DNA of 64,000 bases. Origin: Paracoccaceae bacterium (GTDB lineage Bacteria; Pseudomonadota; Alphaproteobacteria; Rhodobacterales; Rhodobacteraceae). The stretch's first letter is position 1. Each line of letters starts with the position of its first letter. Position numbers and translations under genes: made by a program. The notes beneath the pieces are model-generated. The model was not told the DNA's origin. It searched no databases and worked only from the letters and a program-made list of their open reading frames with translations. Location: NCBI GenBank assembly GCA_014872815.1, contig WKFK01000015.1:744001-808000 (forward strand), written 5' to 3'. Shown piece after piece: positions 25,101-34,550 of this stretch.

Positions 25101-27551
25101 ATGGCTTATCTCCCGAACAATGCGCGTGTTGTCATCATAGGTGGCGGGGTTGTAGGCTGTTCGGTGGCCTATCACCTCGCCAAATTGGGCTGGAAAGATG
25201 TGGTTTTGCTGGAGCGGAAACAGCTCACCTCAGGCACCACATGGCACGCGGCTGGCCTGATCGCGCAATTGCGCGCAACGGCGAACATGACCAAGCTCGC
25301 GAAGTATTCCCAAGAGCTTTATGGCAATCTTGAAGCGGAGACCGGCGTCGCCACGGGCTTCAAACGCTGTGGATCAATCACAGTTGCCCTAACCGAAGAG
25401 CGCAAGGAAGAAATCTTCCGCCAAGCCGCCATGGCCCGCGCCTTTGGGGTGGAGGTTGAGGAAATTTCGCCCTCTGAGGTTAAGGCCCGCTACGAGCATC
25501 TCAACATCGACGATGTCACCGCTGGCGTGTACCTGCCGCTCGATGGGCAAGGTGACCCAGCCAACATCGCCTTGGCGCTGGCGAAAGGTGCGCGACAGCG
25601 GGGCGCAACGATCAAGGAACGCGTGAAAGTCACCAGTATCGCCAAGTCGGGCCTTAAGGTGACGGGCGTCGATTGGGTGTCGGACGACGGCAAAGAGCAG
25701 GGCCACATTGCCTGTGACATGATCGTGAATTGCGCGGGCATGTGGGGCCACGAGGTGGGCCGCATGGCAGGCGTGAACGTGCCGCTCCACGCCTGTGAGC
25801 ACTTCTACATCGTCACTGAAAACATCCCCCAACTCACGCAAATGCCGGTCCTGCGCGTGCCGGATGAATGCGCCTACTACAAGGAAGACGCAGGCAAAAT
25901 TCTACTAGGGGCCTTTGAACCAAACGCTAAGCCGTGGGGTATGACAGGCATTCCGGACAGTTTTGAGTTTGACCAGCTGCCGGAAGATTTCGATCACTTC
26001 GAACCTATTCTCGAAGCGGCGGTGAATCGTATGCCAATGTTGGCCGAAGCGGGCATTCACACCTTCTTCAACGGCCCCGAAAGCTTCACACCGGACGACG
26101 CCTACCACCTCGGCCTCGCGCCAGAGATGGACAACGTCTGGGTGGCCGCCGGTTTCAACTCGATCGGCATTCAATCTGCCGGTGGTGCAGGCATGGCGCT
26201 GGCGCAGTGGATGACGGACGGCGAAAAGCCGTTTGATCTCGGGGATGTGGACATTTCCCGTATGCAGCCGTTCCAGGGCAATAAAACCTATCTGTTTGAA
26301 CGCTCCAAGGAAACTTTGGGTCTGCTTTACGCCGACCATTATCCGTATCGCCAAAAGGCCACTGCACGCGGTGTGCGCCGGACCCCGTTCCATCATCACC
26401 TGAAAGAACAAGGCGCGGTTTTTGGTGAACTCGCTGGTTGGGAACGCGCCAACTGGTTTGCCAACGAAGGCCAGGCACGAGAATACCAATACACGTGGAA
26501 ACGCCAGAACTGGTTTGAGAACTCCGCCGCTGAACATAGTGCGATCCGCGAGAATGTCGGCATGTACGACATGTCCTCCTTTGGCAAAATTCGGGTCGAA
26601 GGCCCAGACGCCGAAATCTTTATGAACTACGTGGGTGGTGGGGACTATTCCGTGCCCAACGGCAAAATCGTCTACACGCAATTCCTCAACCGTCGCGGCG
26701 GGATTGAGGCTGACGTGACCGTGACCCGCCTGGCCGAAACCGCCTATCTGGTGGTGACCCCAGCAGCGACACGTCTCGCGGATCAAACTTGGATGGAGCG
26801 CCACAAAGCCAACTTCAACGTGGTGATCACCGACGTGACACCGGGTGAAGGTGTGCTGGCGATCATGGGGCCAAACTCCCGCAAACTGTTGGAAAAAGTC
26901 TCCCCAGCCGACTTCTCCAACACGACCAACCCCTTTGGCACGGCGCAGGAGATCGAGCTTGGCATGGGGCTCGCTCGCGCGCACCGCGTGACCTATGTGG
27001 GTGAGTTGGGTTGGGAGATTTATATTTCTTCCGATATGGCTGGTCATGCCTTTGAAACGCTGTGGGAAGCGGGGCAAGACATGGGGCTGAAGCTCTGTGG
27101 TATGCACATGATGGACAGCTGTCGGATCGAGAAGGGCTTCCGCCACTTTGGTCACGACATCACCTGCGAGGATCACGTGGTGGATGCAGGGCTTGGCTTT
27201 GCAGTCAAAACCGACAAGCCGAACTTCATTGGCCGTGAGGCAGTGATTGCGCGCAAGGAAAGCGGTCCACAAAACCGGATGCTGCAGTTCAAACTAGCCG
27301 ATCCAGAACCGCTGTTGTTCCACAATGAGCCAATCCTGCGGGACGGTGAATATGTCGGCTACCTGACCTCGGGCAACTACGGCCACACATTGGGTGGCGC
27401 CATGGGCCTCGGCTACGTGCCTTGTGCGGGCGAGAAAGCCGCTGAGGTGCTCGCCTCAACTTATGAGATCGACGTCATGGGCACCAAGGTGAAGGCCGAA
27501 GCCTCGCTGAAGCCGATGTACGATCCAAAATCGGAACGGGTAAAGGTCTGA
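25101..27551 (+). CDS. GcvT-fused FAD demethylase, sarcosine-dehydrogenase-like
   Basis: 816-residue paralogue of the enzyme at 21679, with FAD domain (VVIIGGGVVGCSVAYHLA) and GcvT domain. LTSGTTWHAAGLIAQLRA and the later IVNCAGMWGHEVGRMAGV match sarcosine dehydrogenase more than dimethylglycine dehydrogenase; the His of TWHAAG is the likely covalent FAD site. Predicted reaction: sarcosine to glycine with one-carbon transfer to tetrahydrofolate. It starts 63 bases after the homocysteine methyltransferase gene, the widest gap so far in the cluster. The substrate assignment is inferred from motif resemblance and order. Confidence 0.84.
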   Translation: MAYLPNNARVVIIGGGVVGCSVAYHLAKLGWKDVVLLERKQLTSGTTWHAAGLIAQLRATANMTKLAKYSQELYGNLEAETGVATGFKRCGSITVALTEERKEEIFRQAAMARAFGVEVEEISPSEVKARYEHLNIDDVTAGVYLPLDGQGDPANIALALAKGARQRGATIKERVKVTSIAKSGLKVTGVDWVSDDGKEQGHIACDMIVNCAGMWGHEVGRMAGVNVPLHACEHFYIVTENIPQLTQMPVLRVPDECAYYKEDAGKILLGAFEPNAKPWGMTGIPDSFEFDQLPEDFDHFEPILEAAVNRMPMLAEAGIHTFFNGPESFTPDDAYHLGLAPEMDNVWVAAGFNSIGIQSAGGAGMALAQWMTDGEKPFDLGDVDISRMQPFQGNKTYLFERSKETLGLLYADHYPYRQKATARGVRRTPFHHHLKEQGAVFGELAGWERANWFANEGQAREYQYTWKRQNWFENSAAEHSAIRENVGMYDMSSFGKIRVEGPDAEIFMNYVGGGDYSVPNGKIVYTQFLNRRGGIEADVTVTRLAETAYLVVTPAATRLADQTWMERHKANFNVVITDVTPGEGVLAIMGPNSRKLLEKVSPADFSNTTNPFGTAQEIELGMGLARAHRVTYVGELGWEIYISSDMAGHAFETLWEAGQDMGLKLCGMHMMDSCRIEKGFRHFGHDITCEDHVVDAGLGFAVKTDKPNFIGREAVIARKESGPQNRMLQFKLADPEPLLFHNEPILRDGEYVGYLTSGNYGHTLGGAMGLGYVPCAGEKAAEVLASTYEIDVMGTKVKAEASLKPMYDPKSERVKV

Positions 27552-27659
27552 CCTTAACAGGTGAACTATCACAGAAACTGATGGTTCATCGCACAAATCC
27601 CGCATTTCCTTCCTTCTGGCGTGCCGCTATCAACAAGCGTCGCGGCCAGGGAGGAAACG

Positions 27660-28568
27660 ATGGCAGTACGCAGCGAACAGCCGGAAAATGTGGATACACC
27701 TCAAGGTCTCGCCTATGCGATGACGGCCTATCTCCTCTGGGGATTCTTGCCGCTTTATATGAAGCTTGTGGCCCATATGCCCGCGCTCGAAGTTGTGGCG
27801 CATCGGGTGATTTGGTCCGTGCCTATTGCCGGCCTCGTGTTGATTGTATTGCGCCGCACGTCCGATCTTGTCGCGGCTCTGCGCAACCCGCGCACGCTGG
27901 CTATGGGGTGCCTCACCGCTGCACTGATCACCGTGAACTGGGGCGTGTATGTCTGGTCCATCGCCAATGACCGCGCTCTGGATGCCGCGCTTGGTTACTA
28001 CATCAACCCGCTGTTCAGCATCGCCTTGGCCGCCATCCTGCTGGGCGAGCGCCTGACCCGTCTGCAATGGGTCGCCGTGGCGCTGGCCGCAGCCGCCGTT
28101 ATCGTGCTCTGGGTCGATGCAGGCAGCTTGCCTTGGGTCGCGTTGGCGCTCACGGTCTCCTGGGGCTTCTACGCCTTCTTCAAAAAATCCCTGCCCATCG
28201 GCCCCAACCAAGGCTTCTTGTTGGAGGTGATCATCCTCACCATCCCCGCGACCGGCTATCTGATTTGGTTGACCGCGCAGGGACAGGGGCACTTTGGCGG
28301 TAGCACCCGTGACACGTTCTTGCTGTTGGGGTGCGGCGTGGTTACTGCCGTGCCGCTGTTGTTCTACGCCAATGGCGCCAAACTCATGCGGCTTAGCACC
28401 ATCGGCATCATGCAATACATCGCACCAACGATGATCTTCCTGATGGCAGTCTTTGTCTTTAAAGAACCTTTTGGCCAAGCCCGCATGATCGCCTTCCCGC
28501 TGATCTGGGCCGCGTTGGTGGTGTATTCCATTCCAATGATCCGTGACCTGCGCAACACGCGAAGGTAG
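27660..28568 (+). CDS. rarD: RarD-type EamA permease
   Basis: Ten-helix drug/metabolite-superfamily transporter of 302 residues. RarD hallmarks are YLLWGFLPLYMKL near the N-terminus, HRVIWSVP, NDRALDAALGYYINPL and IMQYIAPTMIFLMAVFVFKEP. Substrate unknown. GGAGGAAACG immediately before the ATG at 27660 sets the start; the frame opens 13 codons earlier. It lies 108 bases after the SARDH-like gene and may be the last gene of the cluster or independent. It abuts the convergent SGNH hydrolase gene with no gap. Confidence 0.9.
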   Translation: MAVRSEQPENVDTPQGLAYAMTAYLLWGFLPLYMKLVAHMPALEVVAHRVIWSVPIAGLVLIVLRRTSDLVAALRNPRTLAMGCLTAALITVNWGVYVWSIANDRALDAALGYYINPLFSIALAAILLGERLTRLQWVAVALAAAAVIVLWVDAGSLPWVALALTVSWGFYAFFKKSLPIGPNQGFLLEVIILTIPATGYLIWLTAQGQGHFGGSTRDTFLLLGCGVVTAVPLLFYANGAKLMRLSTIGIMQYIAPTMIFLMAVFVFKEPFGQARMIAFPLIWAALVVYSIPMIRDLRNTRR

Positions 28569-29285
28569 TCAATTTCTCAAGTGGTGGCGGATGTGGTCGG
28601 CGATCATCTGCCCCCACAGCGCATAGGCGGCTTCAGAAGGGTGATAGCCGTCTTCCGCCTGAAAATGTGGTTCAAACGGAATATCAATCGGCAGATGCGT
28701 CATCACCTGATGCGTGGCGCACACCTCCGCCAAGGCCTTATCTAGCCGTTGCGCTTGCTGCCCCAGTACCCAGCGCAATGGTTGCGGTAGCTCTGGATAG
28801 GCCCCCATAGGCGGCAGGCCTGAGGCGACAATCAGTTTTGCTTCAAAGCGGTTCACCAAACGTTTTGCCAGTTGCCGTTGCCGCGTTTGCCAAAACCCAC
28901 GGCTGCTGCCCCGCGTCACGTCGTTTACCCCAAGCGCCGAAACCACAACATCAAACGGCGCGGGTTCCACCTTTGCCAGCCGGTCCAAGATAATACTTGT
29001 GGTCGCACTGGTTTCGCCAATGAGTTTCCAGCTCACCGCAAAGTCTTTGGCCAAAGCCGTCACAAGCTGCCCGGACAGTGCCGCCTCTTGTGACCGCGCG
29101 CCCACACCCGCCGCAGAGCTGTCGCCAATGATCAGCAAGCGCAAAGCCACGCCAGATCCGGCGCAACCTTCCCGTGCCCCTGGTGGTTCCGAGAGCGTGT
29201 TGGCCCGCTGCCGCACGCCAAGCCCCTGTGCCACCAGAAGCGGTGCAAGCGGGATGCGCAGGATTTGATCCAGTGCGATAGGCAT
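28569..29285 (-). CDS. SGNH/GDSL hydrolase
   Basis: 238-residue serine esterase/lipase-fold protein. Block I is LLIIGDSSAAGVGA (nucleophilic Ser about residue 56), block III is SALGVNDVTRG with the oxyanion Asn, and the C-terminal DGYHPSEAAYALWG supplies the catalytic Asp-His pair. The N-terminus is moderately hydrophobic, but no clear signal peptide is present. Substrate unknown. It probably shares a transcript with the NTF2-like gene 6 bases upstream. Confidence 0.9.
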   Translation of the reverse strand: MPIALDQILRIPLAPLLVAQGLGVRQRANTLSEPPGAREGCAGSGVALRLLIIGDSSAAGVGARSQEAALSGQLVTALAKDFAVSWKLIGETSATTSIILDRLAKVEPAPFDVVVSALGVNDVTRGSSRGFWQTRQRQLAKRLVNRFEAKLIVASGLPPMGAYPELPQPLRWVLGQQAQRLDKALAEVCATHQVMTHLPIDIPFEPHFQAEDGYHPSEAAYALWGQMIADHIRHHLRN

Positions 29286-29291
29286 TGGTGC

Positions 29292-29702
29292 TTAGCTCAT
29301 GGAGTCTTTGAACTTGAGGAAGCGCGCATCCGTCATGACGCGCTTGTTCATCGCTTCACGCAGCGCCCCGATGGTTTTGTAAGGCCGCATCACCACCTCG
29401 AAATGTTGGATGTCACCGGCCTCGTTTAAGGTGATCAAGTCGACACCGACACAGTCCAAATCGCCAACTTTGCATTGAAACTCCAAGGCCCAGTCATTGC
29501 CATCCCCCATCACGCGGCGATAGCGGAACTCACTAAACACTTGCCCAACATGCCCCAGAACAGCCGCAACCGCGTCCCGCCCGGTCCAGGTCGCCCAATA
29601 GGTCGGCGGCTGAAACGTGGCATCCTCTGCTAGCAGGCCTTTGATGTCCTCCTCGTTGCCTTTGGCAACGACCTCCTGCATGCGCACGATTGTTGGGTGC
29701 AT
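29292..29702 (-). CDS. NTF2-like (SnoaL-type) protein
   Basis: 136-residue cone-fold protein of the NTF2-like superfamily, which includes isomerases, hydratases and non-enzymes. The opening HPTIVRMQEVVAKGNEEDI and a central WTGRDAVAAVLGHVGQVF fit the fold; no function can be assigned. The ATG at 29700-29702 follows GGAGGGG. A much longer open frame upstream is antisense to the rluA-family gene and is not used. Confidence 0.85.
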   Translation of the reverse strand: MHPTIVRMQEVVAKGNEEDIKGLLAEDATFQPPTYWATWTGRDAVAAVLGHVGQVFSEFRYRRVMGDGNDWALEFQCKVGDLDCVGVDLITLNEAGDIQHFEVVMRPYKTIGALREAMNKRVMTDARFLKFKDSMS

Positions 29703-29810
29703 GGGGTCCCCTCCCTCAATTCTCGTTAAAGACAGCCTGCCCATCCCCACGCGTAACTCAAGGTTGACGTCGGGTTGCCGTGTGCCCGCCAAAGCCCTAT
29801 GTCGGGCGCC

Positions 29811-30464
29811 ATGACAGAGATCACACCATATGACCCGCCGATGGACCCGCTTGTTGTCTTGCATGAGGACAGCGACATTGTGGTGGTCGACAAACCGTCC
29901 GGCCTTTTGTCTGTGCCGGGGCGCGGGGACCATCTGGCGGATTGTCTGCTGACCCGCGTGCAGACGGCGTTTCCAACGGCGCTTCTGGTGCATCGCTTGG
30001 ATCGGGACACCTCTGGCGTGATGGTCTTTGGCCTCACCCCCCATGCGCAGCGCAACCTCTCCAAACAGTTCGAAGAGCGCAAAACCAAGAAAACCTATGT
30101 CGCCCGCGTGTGGGGACAGGTGGCTGAGAAAACCGGCACGGTGGATTTGCCGCTGATCGTTGATTGGCCCAACCGTCCACGTCAAATGGTGGATCACGAA
30201 AACGGCAAATCCGCGATCACTGATTGGCGGGTGCTGAAGGTCAAGGACACCGAAACCCGCGTGCGCCTGACCCCCAAAACAGGTCGCAGCCATCAGTTGC
30301 GGGTGCACATGCTGGCGCTGGGCCATGTGATCTTGGGCGATCCGCTTTACGCCGAGGGCGCGGCGCGCGACTTTGAGCGGTTGATGCTGCATTCCGAAGA
30401 GCTGCGCATCAATCACCCGGAAAGCGGTAAGGGCATGTCTTTCCGCGCCAAAGCGCCGTTTTAG
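29811..30464 (+). CDS. RluA-family RNA pseudouridine synthase
   Basis: 217-residue pseudouridine synthase with the catalytic HRLDRDTSGV motif (Asp about residue 63) and the RluA signatures VVDKPSGLLSVPGRG and KTGRSHQLRVHM. There is no S4 domain, so it is of the short RluA/TruC kind, acting on 23S rRNA or tRNA; the target base is undetermined. In-frame ATGs at 29775 and 29799 lack better ribosome sites. The last four bases overlap the end of the convergent msrC gene. Confidence 0.9.
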   Translation: MTEITPYDPPMDPLVVLHEDSDIVVVDKPSGLLSVPGRGDHLADCLLTRVQTAFPTALLVHRLDRDTSGVMVFGLTPHAQRNLSKQFEERKTKKTYVARVWGQVAEKTGTVDLPLIVDWPNRPRQMVDHENGKSAITDWRVLKVKDTETRVRLTPKTGRSHQLRVHMLALGHVILGDPLYAEGAARDFERLMLHSEELRINHPESGKGMSFRAKAPF

Positions 30465-30919
30465 GCAGCGTTTTTGAAGGTTGCGGCCAAAATTGCGGCC
30501 ATCTGATCCGCGTCTACCTGGGTAAAGGCATCGGGCTGATCGCTGTCGATGTCAAACACGCCGAGCAGCTCCCCAGCGCCATTCCAGACCGGCAGCACCA
30601 GCTCAGACCGCGTTGATGACGCACAGGCAATGTGCCCCGGAAATGCGTCTACATCCGGCACCAGCTGCACTTCGCCGGTCCGCGCTGCCGCGCCACAAAC
30701 GCCACGCGCAAAGGGGATCACCAAACAGCCGTGCCCGCCTTGGTACGGCCCAATCTTGAGAAGCTCCGGCGCGACCACGCGGTAAAAGCCAGTCCAGTCA
30801 AAGCGATCATCCGCGTGATGCACTTCGCAGGCCACGGTCGCCATCAGCGCAACCGCATCGGTTTCGCCCTCAGTCAGTGAGGCAATGGTTTTGGACAGGG
30901 TGGTGTAGTCGATGCGCAT
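30461..30919 (-). CDS. msrC: Free methionine-(R)-sulfoxide reductase (GAF)
   Basis: GAF-domain enzyme of 152 residues that reduces free methionine-R-sulfoxide in the cytoplasm. The three cysteines of the family are present: GHGCLVIP (about 77), GVCGAAA (about 87) and HIACAS (about 111), the last being catalytic in E. coli fRMsr. FDWTGFYRV and LKIGPYQGG are also conserved. It lies 66 bases downstream of the aminotransferase gene's stop on the opposite-reading arrangement and is probably transcribed alone. Confidence 0.92.
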   Translation of the reverse strand: MRIDYTTLSKTIASLTEGETDAVALMATVACEVHHADDRFDWTGFYRVVAPELLKIGPYQGGHGCLVIPFARGVCGAAARTGEVQLVPDVDAFPGHIACASSTRSELVLPVWNGAGELLGVFDIDSDQPDAFTQVDADQMAAILAATFKNAA

Positions 30920-30985
30920 GGCAAAACCTCAAAAGAAAAATCGCGCGCAAGGCAGGCCCCGCGCGCGACTGAATAGATGGAACGC

Positions 30986-32170
30986 TTAAACGCCCGCGTC
31001 CACGATGGCTTTCGCCAGTACCGGTACGGTGTGGGCGTTCAGGCCAGCGATGTTCATGCGGCTGTCGCCGACCATGTAAATCGCGTTGTCGACACGGATT
31101 TTCTCCACCAGGTCCGGCGTGGTGCCCAGACGGGAGAACATACCCCGGTGCTGCGCCAGGAACCCAAAACGGTCGGAACCAGACAGACGCTGCAACTCGC
31201 TTGCCAGTTGCTCACGCAGCGCCAGCATGCCCAGGCGGGTTTCTTCCAGCTCCGCCATCCAGTCCGCTTTCAGTTCCGGATCGGTCAAGATTGTGGTCAC
31301 AACCCGTGCGCCGTGATCCGGCGGGAAAGAGAAGTTCTGACGGTTCAGGTGGTTCAGGTTGCCCTGTGTCACCGCTGTGTTCTCCGCCTTCTCGCTCATG
31401 GCGATCAAAAGACCGGTGCGCTCGCGATAGATACCGAAGTTCTTGGAGCAGGACGCCGCGATCAGCAGCTCTGGCACAGACTTTGCCACCAAACGGGTCG
31501 CCGCTGCGTCTTCTTCCAGACCATCGCCAAAGCCCTGATAGGCAATGTCGATCATCGGCGTGCAGCCCTTTTCGTTGATCAGGTCCACAACCTCTTGCCA
31601 CTGCGTCAAGTTCAGGTTGGCACCGGTTGGGTTGTGGCAGCAGCCGTGCAGCAGCACGACGTCGTCGCTGGTCACATCACCCAGGTCTTCCATCATGCCC
31701 GCGAAGTTCACGCCACGGGTCTCGTCGTCGAAATAGCGATACTTCACCATTTCGATGCCCAGATAGCTCAGAATGCTCACGTGGTTAGGCCAGGTTGGAT
31801 CGGACACAAACACACGCGCCTTCGGATTGGCCATTTTGATCAGTTCAAACGCTTGACGGATCGCGCCGGTACCACCGGGTGTCGCCACTGCAGCCAAACG
31901 GTCACGCTCAACCGCACCCGCCAGTAGCATGTCGATCATGGCATCGGCGTAGGCTGGATCACCGGCCAGACCGGTGTAGGCTTTGGATGTCTGCTCTTCG
32001 ATGATTTTGCGCTCAGCGGCCTTCACGGCACGCATCACCGGGGTCACCCCGTCGGCGTTTTTGTAAACGCCTACACCCAGATCCACCTTGGTGGGACGCG
32101 GGTCGTCGCGGTACATGGCCATCAGGCCGAGAATTTTGTCTTTGGGCTGCTCTTTGAGGTTGGTGAGCAT
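30986..32170 (-). CDS. Aspartate/aromatic aminotransferase, class I
   Basis: 394-residue PLP enzyme of the AspC/TyrB type. The PLP Lys lies in SCSKNFGIYRERTG (about 245), with the upstream HGCCHNPTGANL and substrate-binding RMNIAG near the C-terminus. It transaminates aspartate, aromatic amino acids or both; relatives also accept cysteine sulfinate or cysteine. The ATG at 32168-32170 has GGAGAAG before it and shares a base with the sulfurtransferase stop (TGATG), so the two are translationally coupled. A longer start at 32224 is unlikely. Confidence 0.92.
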   Translation of the reverse strand: MLTNLKEQPKDKILGLMAMYRDDPRPTKVDLGVGVYKNADGVTPVMRAVKAAERKIIEEQTSKAYTGLAGDPAYADAMIDMLLAGAVERDRLAAVATPGGTGAIRQAFELIKMANPKARVFVSDPTWPNHVSILSYLGIEMVKYRYFDDETRGVNFAGMMEDLGDVTSDDVVLLHGCCHNPTGANLNLTQWQEVVDLINEKGCTPMIDIAYQGFGDGLEEDAAATRLVAKSVPELLIAASCSKNFGIYRERTGLLIAMSEKAENTAVTQGNLNHLNRQNFSFPPDHGARVVTTILTDPELKADWMAELEETRLGMLALREQLASELQRLSGSDRFGFLAQHRGMFSRLGTTPDLVEKIRVDNAIYMVGDSRMNIAGLNAHTVPVLAKAIVDAGV

Positions 32171-33021
32171 CACGCTTCTCCGGTTGCTACGGGCAGGGTG
32201 GGGAAGGCCCCCCATTCGGCCCATGATCCATCATAAAGGGAATGGTCGGTCTTGCCGAACCGCTCCATCGCAAGGCACAGGATCGCGGCGGTCACACCGG
32301 AGCCACAGCTTGTGATGGCGGGTTTGGATAAATCAATATCGGCGGCTTCAAACACCGTACGCAGCTCTTCGGGGGACTTCATCACCCCATTGTCGAGCAG
32401 GGTGGCGTAGTGCACGTTCTTGCTGCCCGGGATATGCCCGGCGCGCAGTCCCGCGCGCGGCTCAGGTTCAGAGCCGGCAAAACGCGATGGTCCACGGGCG
32501 TCAATGATTTCGTGATCGGCAAGCTTGGCCGCATGGGACACCTGCGTCACGTCCCGCACCATATGGTTCTGACGGCGCACAGTCATGTGGCGGTCGCGGA
32601 TCACCGGCGGCATGTCATCCGTTGGGCGCCCCTCGGCAACCCATTTTGGCAGGCCACCATCAAGCACGGCCACATCCTTTTGGCCCATCAATTTGAACAG
32701 CCACCACACGCGCGCCGCGGAGAATATCCCAGAGCCGTCGTAGACCACAACTTGATGTCCGTCACCGACCCCCATGGCGCGCAGGCGCGACATGAATTTC
32801 TCAACCGGTGGCACCATATGCGGTAGGTCGCTGCGCCCGTCAGAAATATCGTCAATGTCAAAGAAACGCGCGCCGGGAATATGTGCTTCGGCAAATTCTT
32901 CGCGGCCATTGCGCCCCATGTCCGGGAGGTACCAGGAGGCATCCAGAATGCGTAGGTCCGGGTCCTTCAGGTGAGCGGCCAGCCACTCTGTCGAAACAAG
33001 CGTTTTGGGATCGTCGGACAT
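32170..33021 (-). CDS. sseA: 3-mercaptopyruvate sulfurtransferase
   Basis: Two-rhodanese-domain protein of 283 residues. The N-terminal domain (WLAAHLKDPDLRILDASWYLP) is inactive, as usual; the C-terminal loop TSCGSGVTAAI (Cys about residue 240) has the CGSGVT signature that separates mercaptopyruvate from thiosulfate sulfurtransferases. It transfers sulfur from 3-mercaptopyruvate to thiols or cyanide. Coupling to an aminotransferase able to make keto acids suggests a joint role in cysteine breakdown. Confidence 0.93.
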   Translation of the reverse strand: MSDDPKTLVSTEWLAAHLKDPDLRILDASWYLPDMGRNGREEFAEAHIPGARFFDIDDISDGRSDLPHMVPPVEKFMSRLRAMGVGDGHQVVVYDGSGIFSAARVWWLFKLMGQKDVAVLDGGLPKWVAEGRPTDDMPPVIRDRHMTVRRQNHMVRDVTQVSHAAKLADHEIIDARGPSRFAGSEPEPRAGLRAGHIPGSKNVHYATLLDNGVMKSPEELRTVFEAADIDLSKPAITSCGSGVTAAILCLAMERFGKTDHSLYDGSWAEWGAFPTLPVATGEA

Positions 33022-33186
33022 GTTATCCCTCTTCTGTCATGTCTGTGCCATTGCCTACAACTGGAGTGGATCAGAGGCAAGAGTGGCCTCGCAACACACG
33101 ACAAAGTAATGGGTCCAATTGCGCAATTTTCTTGAACTGCCGGGCAGCTTTGTCCGTAGTGCAGGAAAACGTGCGGGGGATACGGT

Positions 33187-33909
33187 ATGCAGGACGTGGT
33201 GGTGATATTGGGCAGCGGTCCCAATGCGACAGAGGCGCAAAGCTGGTCACGCGACATGTTTGATCATTTGGTGGTGCTCAACAACGCTTGGCGTGTGCGC
33301 GACGACTGGAGCCATTTTATCCATCCGGAAGACTTCCCCGATGAGCGTCATCCGCCGTCGCAAAGGGCGGATCAAGTTGAGGTCACCCATCAAAGCTATG
33401 TGCCGCAGAACAACGCTTTTGGCGGCGTTTTGTTTGCTGGTGGGACTATGGCCTTTACCGCCGCCTATTGGGCGTTAGGCGCGTTGCAGCCTAAAGTGAT
33501 GGCCTTCATAGGGTGTGACATGGTCTATCCCACTGTGGGGTATACACATTTTTACGGTACAGGCGCTGCCGATCCGCTGCGTGAAGATGTCTCGCTACAA
33601 AGCTTGGAGGCCAAAGCCGCGCGCTTGGGTCTCATCGCGGCCTATCACGGCTGCCAATGTGTGAACCTGTCCCGCTTGGACAGCGTGCTTCCCTATGAGC
33701 GTTTCCATGTTGCTCAACTGCGGGACATTTCTGCCCCCGTGGTGCGACCGGTGTTTGCGGTAGGCGCAATCTACCGGGCTGAAACTGCTTTGGGTTATGA
33801 TGCGCCAAGTGGCCGGTATTGGGAGATCGCCGACAAAATCGATCCGGCTAAAATTGCCGAGATCGACCAGATGTGGCTGCAAGCTTACGAAGAGATCTAC
33901 TCGCCGTGA
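33187..33909 (+). CDS. Conserved hypothetical protein, Rossmann-like start
   Basis: 240-residue soluble protein I cannot assign. It opens with a beta strand and glycine loop ([15 protein letters not shown]), then [33 protein letters not shown] and FIGCDMVYP followed by THFYG. The GSGP loop and the GCDM-Y-P segment recall DUF115/MAF-type proteins (motility-associated or pterin kinase-like) and some sialyltransferase-like folds, but the match is weak. No signal peptide or membrane segment. It overlaps the end of the convergent smpB gene by 13 bases. Confidence 0.75.
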   Translation: MQDVVVILGSGPNATEAQSWSRDMFDHLVVLNNAWRVRDDWSHFIHPEDFPDERHPPSQRADQVEVTHQSYVPQNNAFGGVLFAGGTMAFTAAYWALGALQPKVMAFIGCDMVYPTVGYTHFYGTGAADPLREDVSLQSLEAKAARLGLIAAYHGCQCVNLSRLDSVLPYERFHVAQLRDISAPVVRPVFAVGAIYRAETALGYDAPSGRYWEIADKIDPAKIAEIDQMWLQAYEEIYSP

Positions 33910-34376
33910 CGTAGCAGGCGCTGCTTCTGGCGGCCCCAGTCGCGTTTTGCTTCGGTTGCCCGTTTGTCGTGGTTTTTCTTACCTTTGGCGATGCCGATCT
34001 TCATTTTCACAAAGCCTTTGTGATTGAAGTACATCACCATTGGCACCAGGGTCATGCCTTTGCGCTGGGTGGCGTTCCACAGGTCAGACAGCTGTTTTTT
34101 GCTGACCAAGAGCTTGCGCTTGCGCCGCTCAAGGTGGGGGAACATCGCGCGCTCATAAGGCGCAATGTAGGAGTTCACCAACCACAGCTCGCCGTCTTCC
34201 ACCGCCGCATAGCTCTCTGCGATGTTGCCGGATTTTTCCCGCAAAGATTTCACTTCGGACCCTGACAGCACAATGCCCACCTCGATGTCGTCATCGATGG
34301 CGTAGTCAAATCGCGCCCGCCGGTTTTCGGCGATCACTTTATAATTCGGGTCAGAGTTCTTTTGCTTCTTAGCCAT
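33897..34376 (-). CDS. smpB: SsrA-binding protein
   Basis: 159-residue tmRNA-binding protein required for trans-translation at stalled ribosomes. The oligonucleotide-binding barrel includes [28 protein letters not shown] and [15 protein letters not shown]; the basic C-terminal tail ([15 protein letters not shown]) enters the mRNA channel. The ATG at 34374-34376 gives MAKKQKN, as in relatives. Confidence 0.96.
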   Translation of the reverse strand: MAKKQKNSDPNYKVIAENRRARFDYAIDDDIEVGIVLSGSEVKSLREKSGNIAESYAAVEDGELWLVNSYIAPYERAMFPHLERRKRKLLVSKKQLSDLWNATQRKGMTLVPMVMYFNHKGFVKMKIGIAKGKKNHDKRATEAKRDWGRQKQRLLRHGE

Positions 34377-34550
34377 AATGCACGTGGCATAGCGCGCTCG
34401 CGCGACAGTGTCCATGGCCGCCAACGGCTAGGGTGGCGCAGAGGACACAAGCCCAAATTTGGGCGGCATTTTAGTGGACGCACTGCAGGGCATTGAGTAA
34501 CCTAGGGAAAAGCGGGGCGCAAATGATCCCGATATTGAGGCAGTACGAAT

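Noticed and set aside
29292-30416. 374-residue version of the NTF2-like gene
   Set aside because: The extension is antisense to the RluA-family gene and not homologous to the family.
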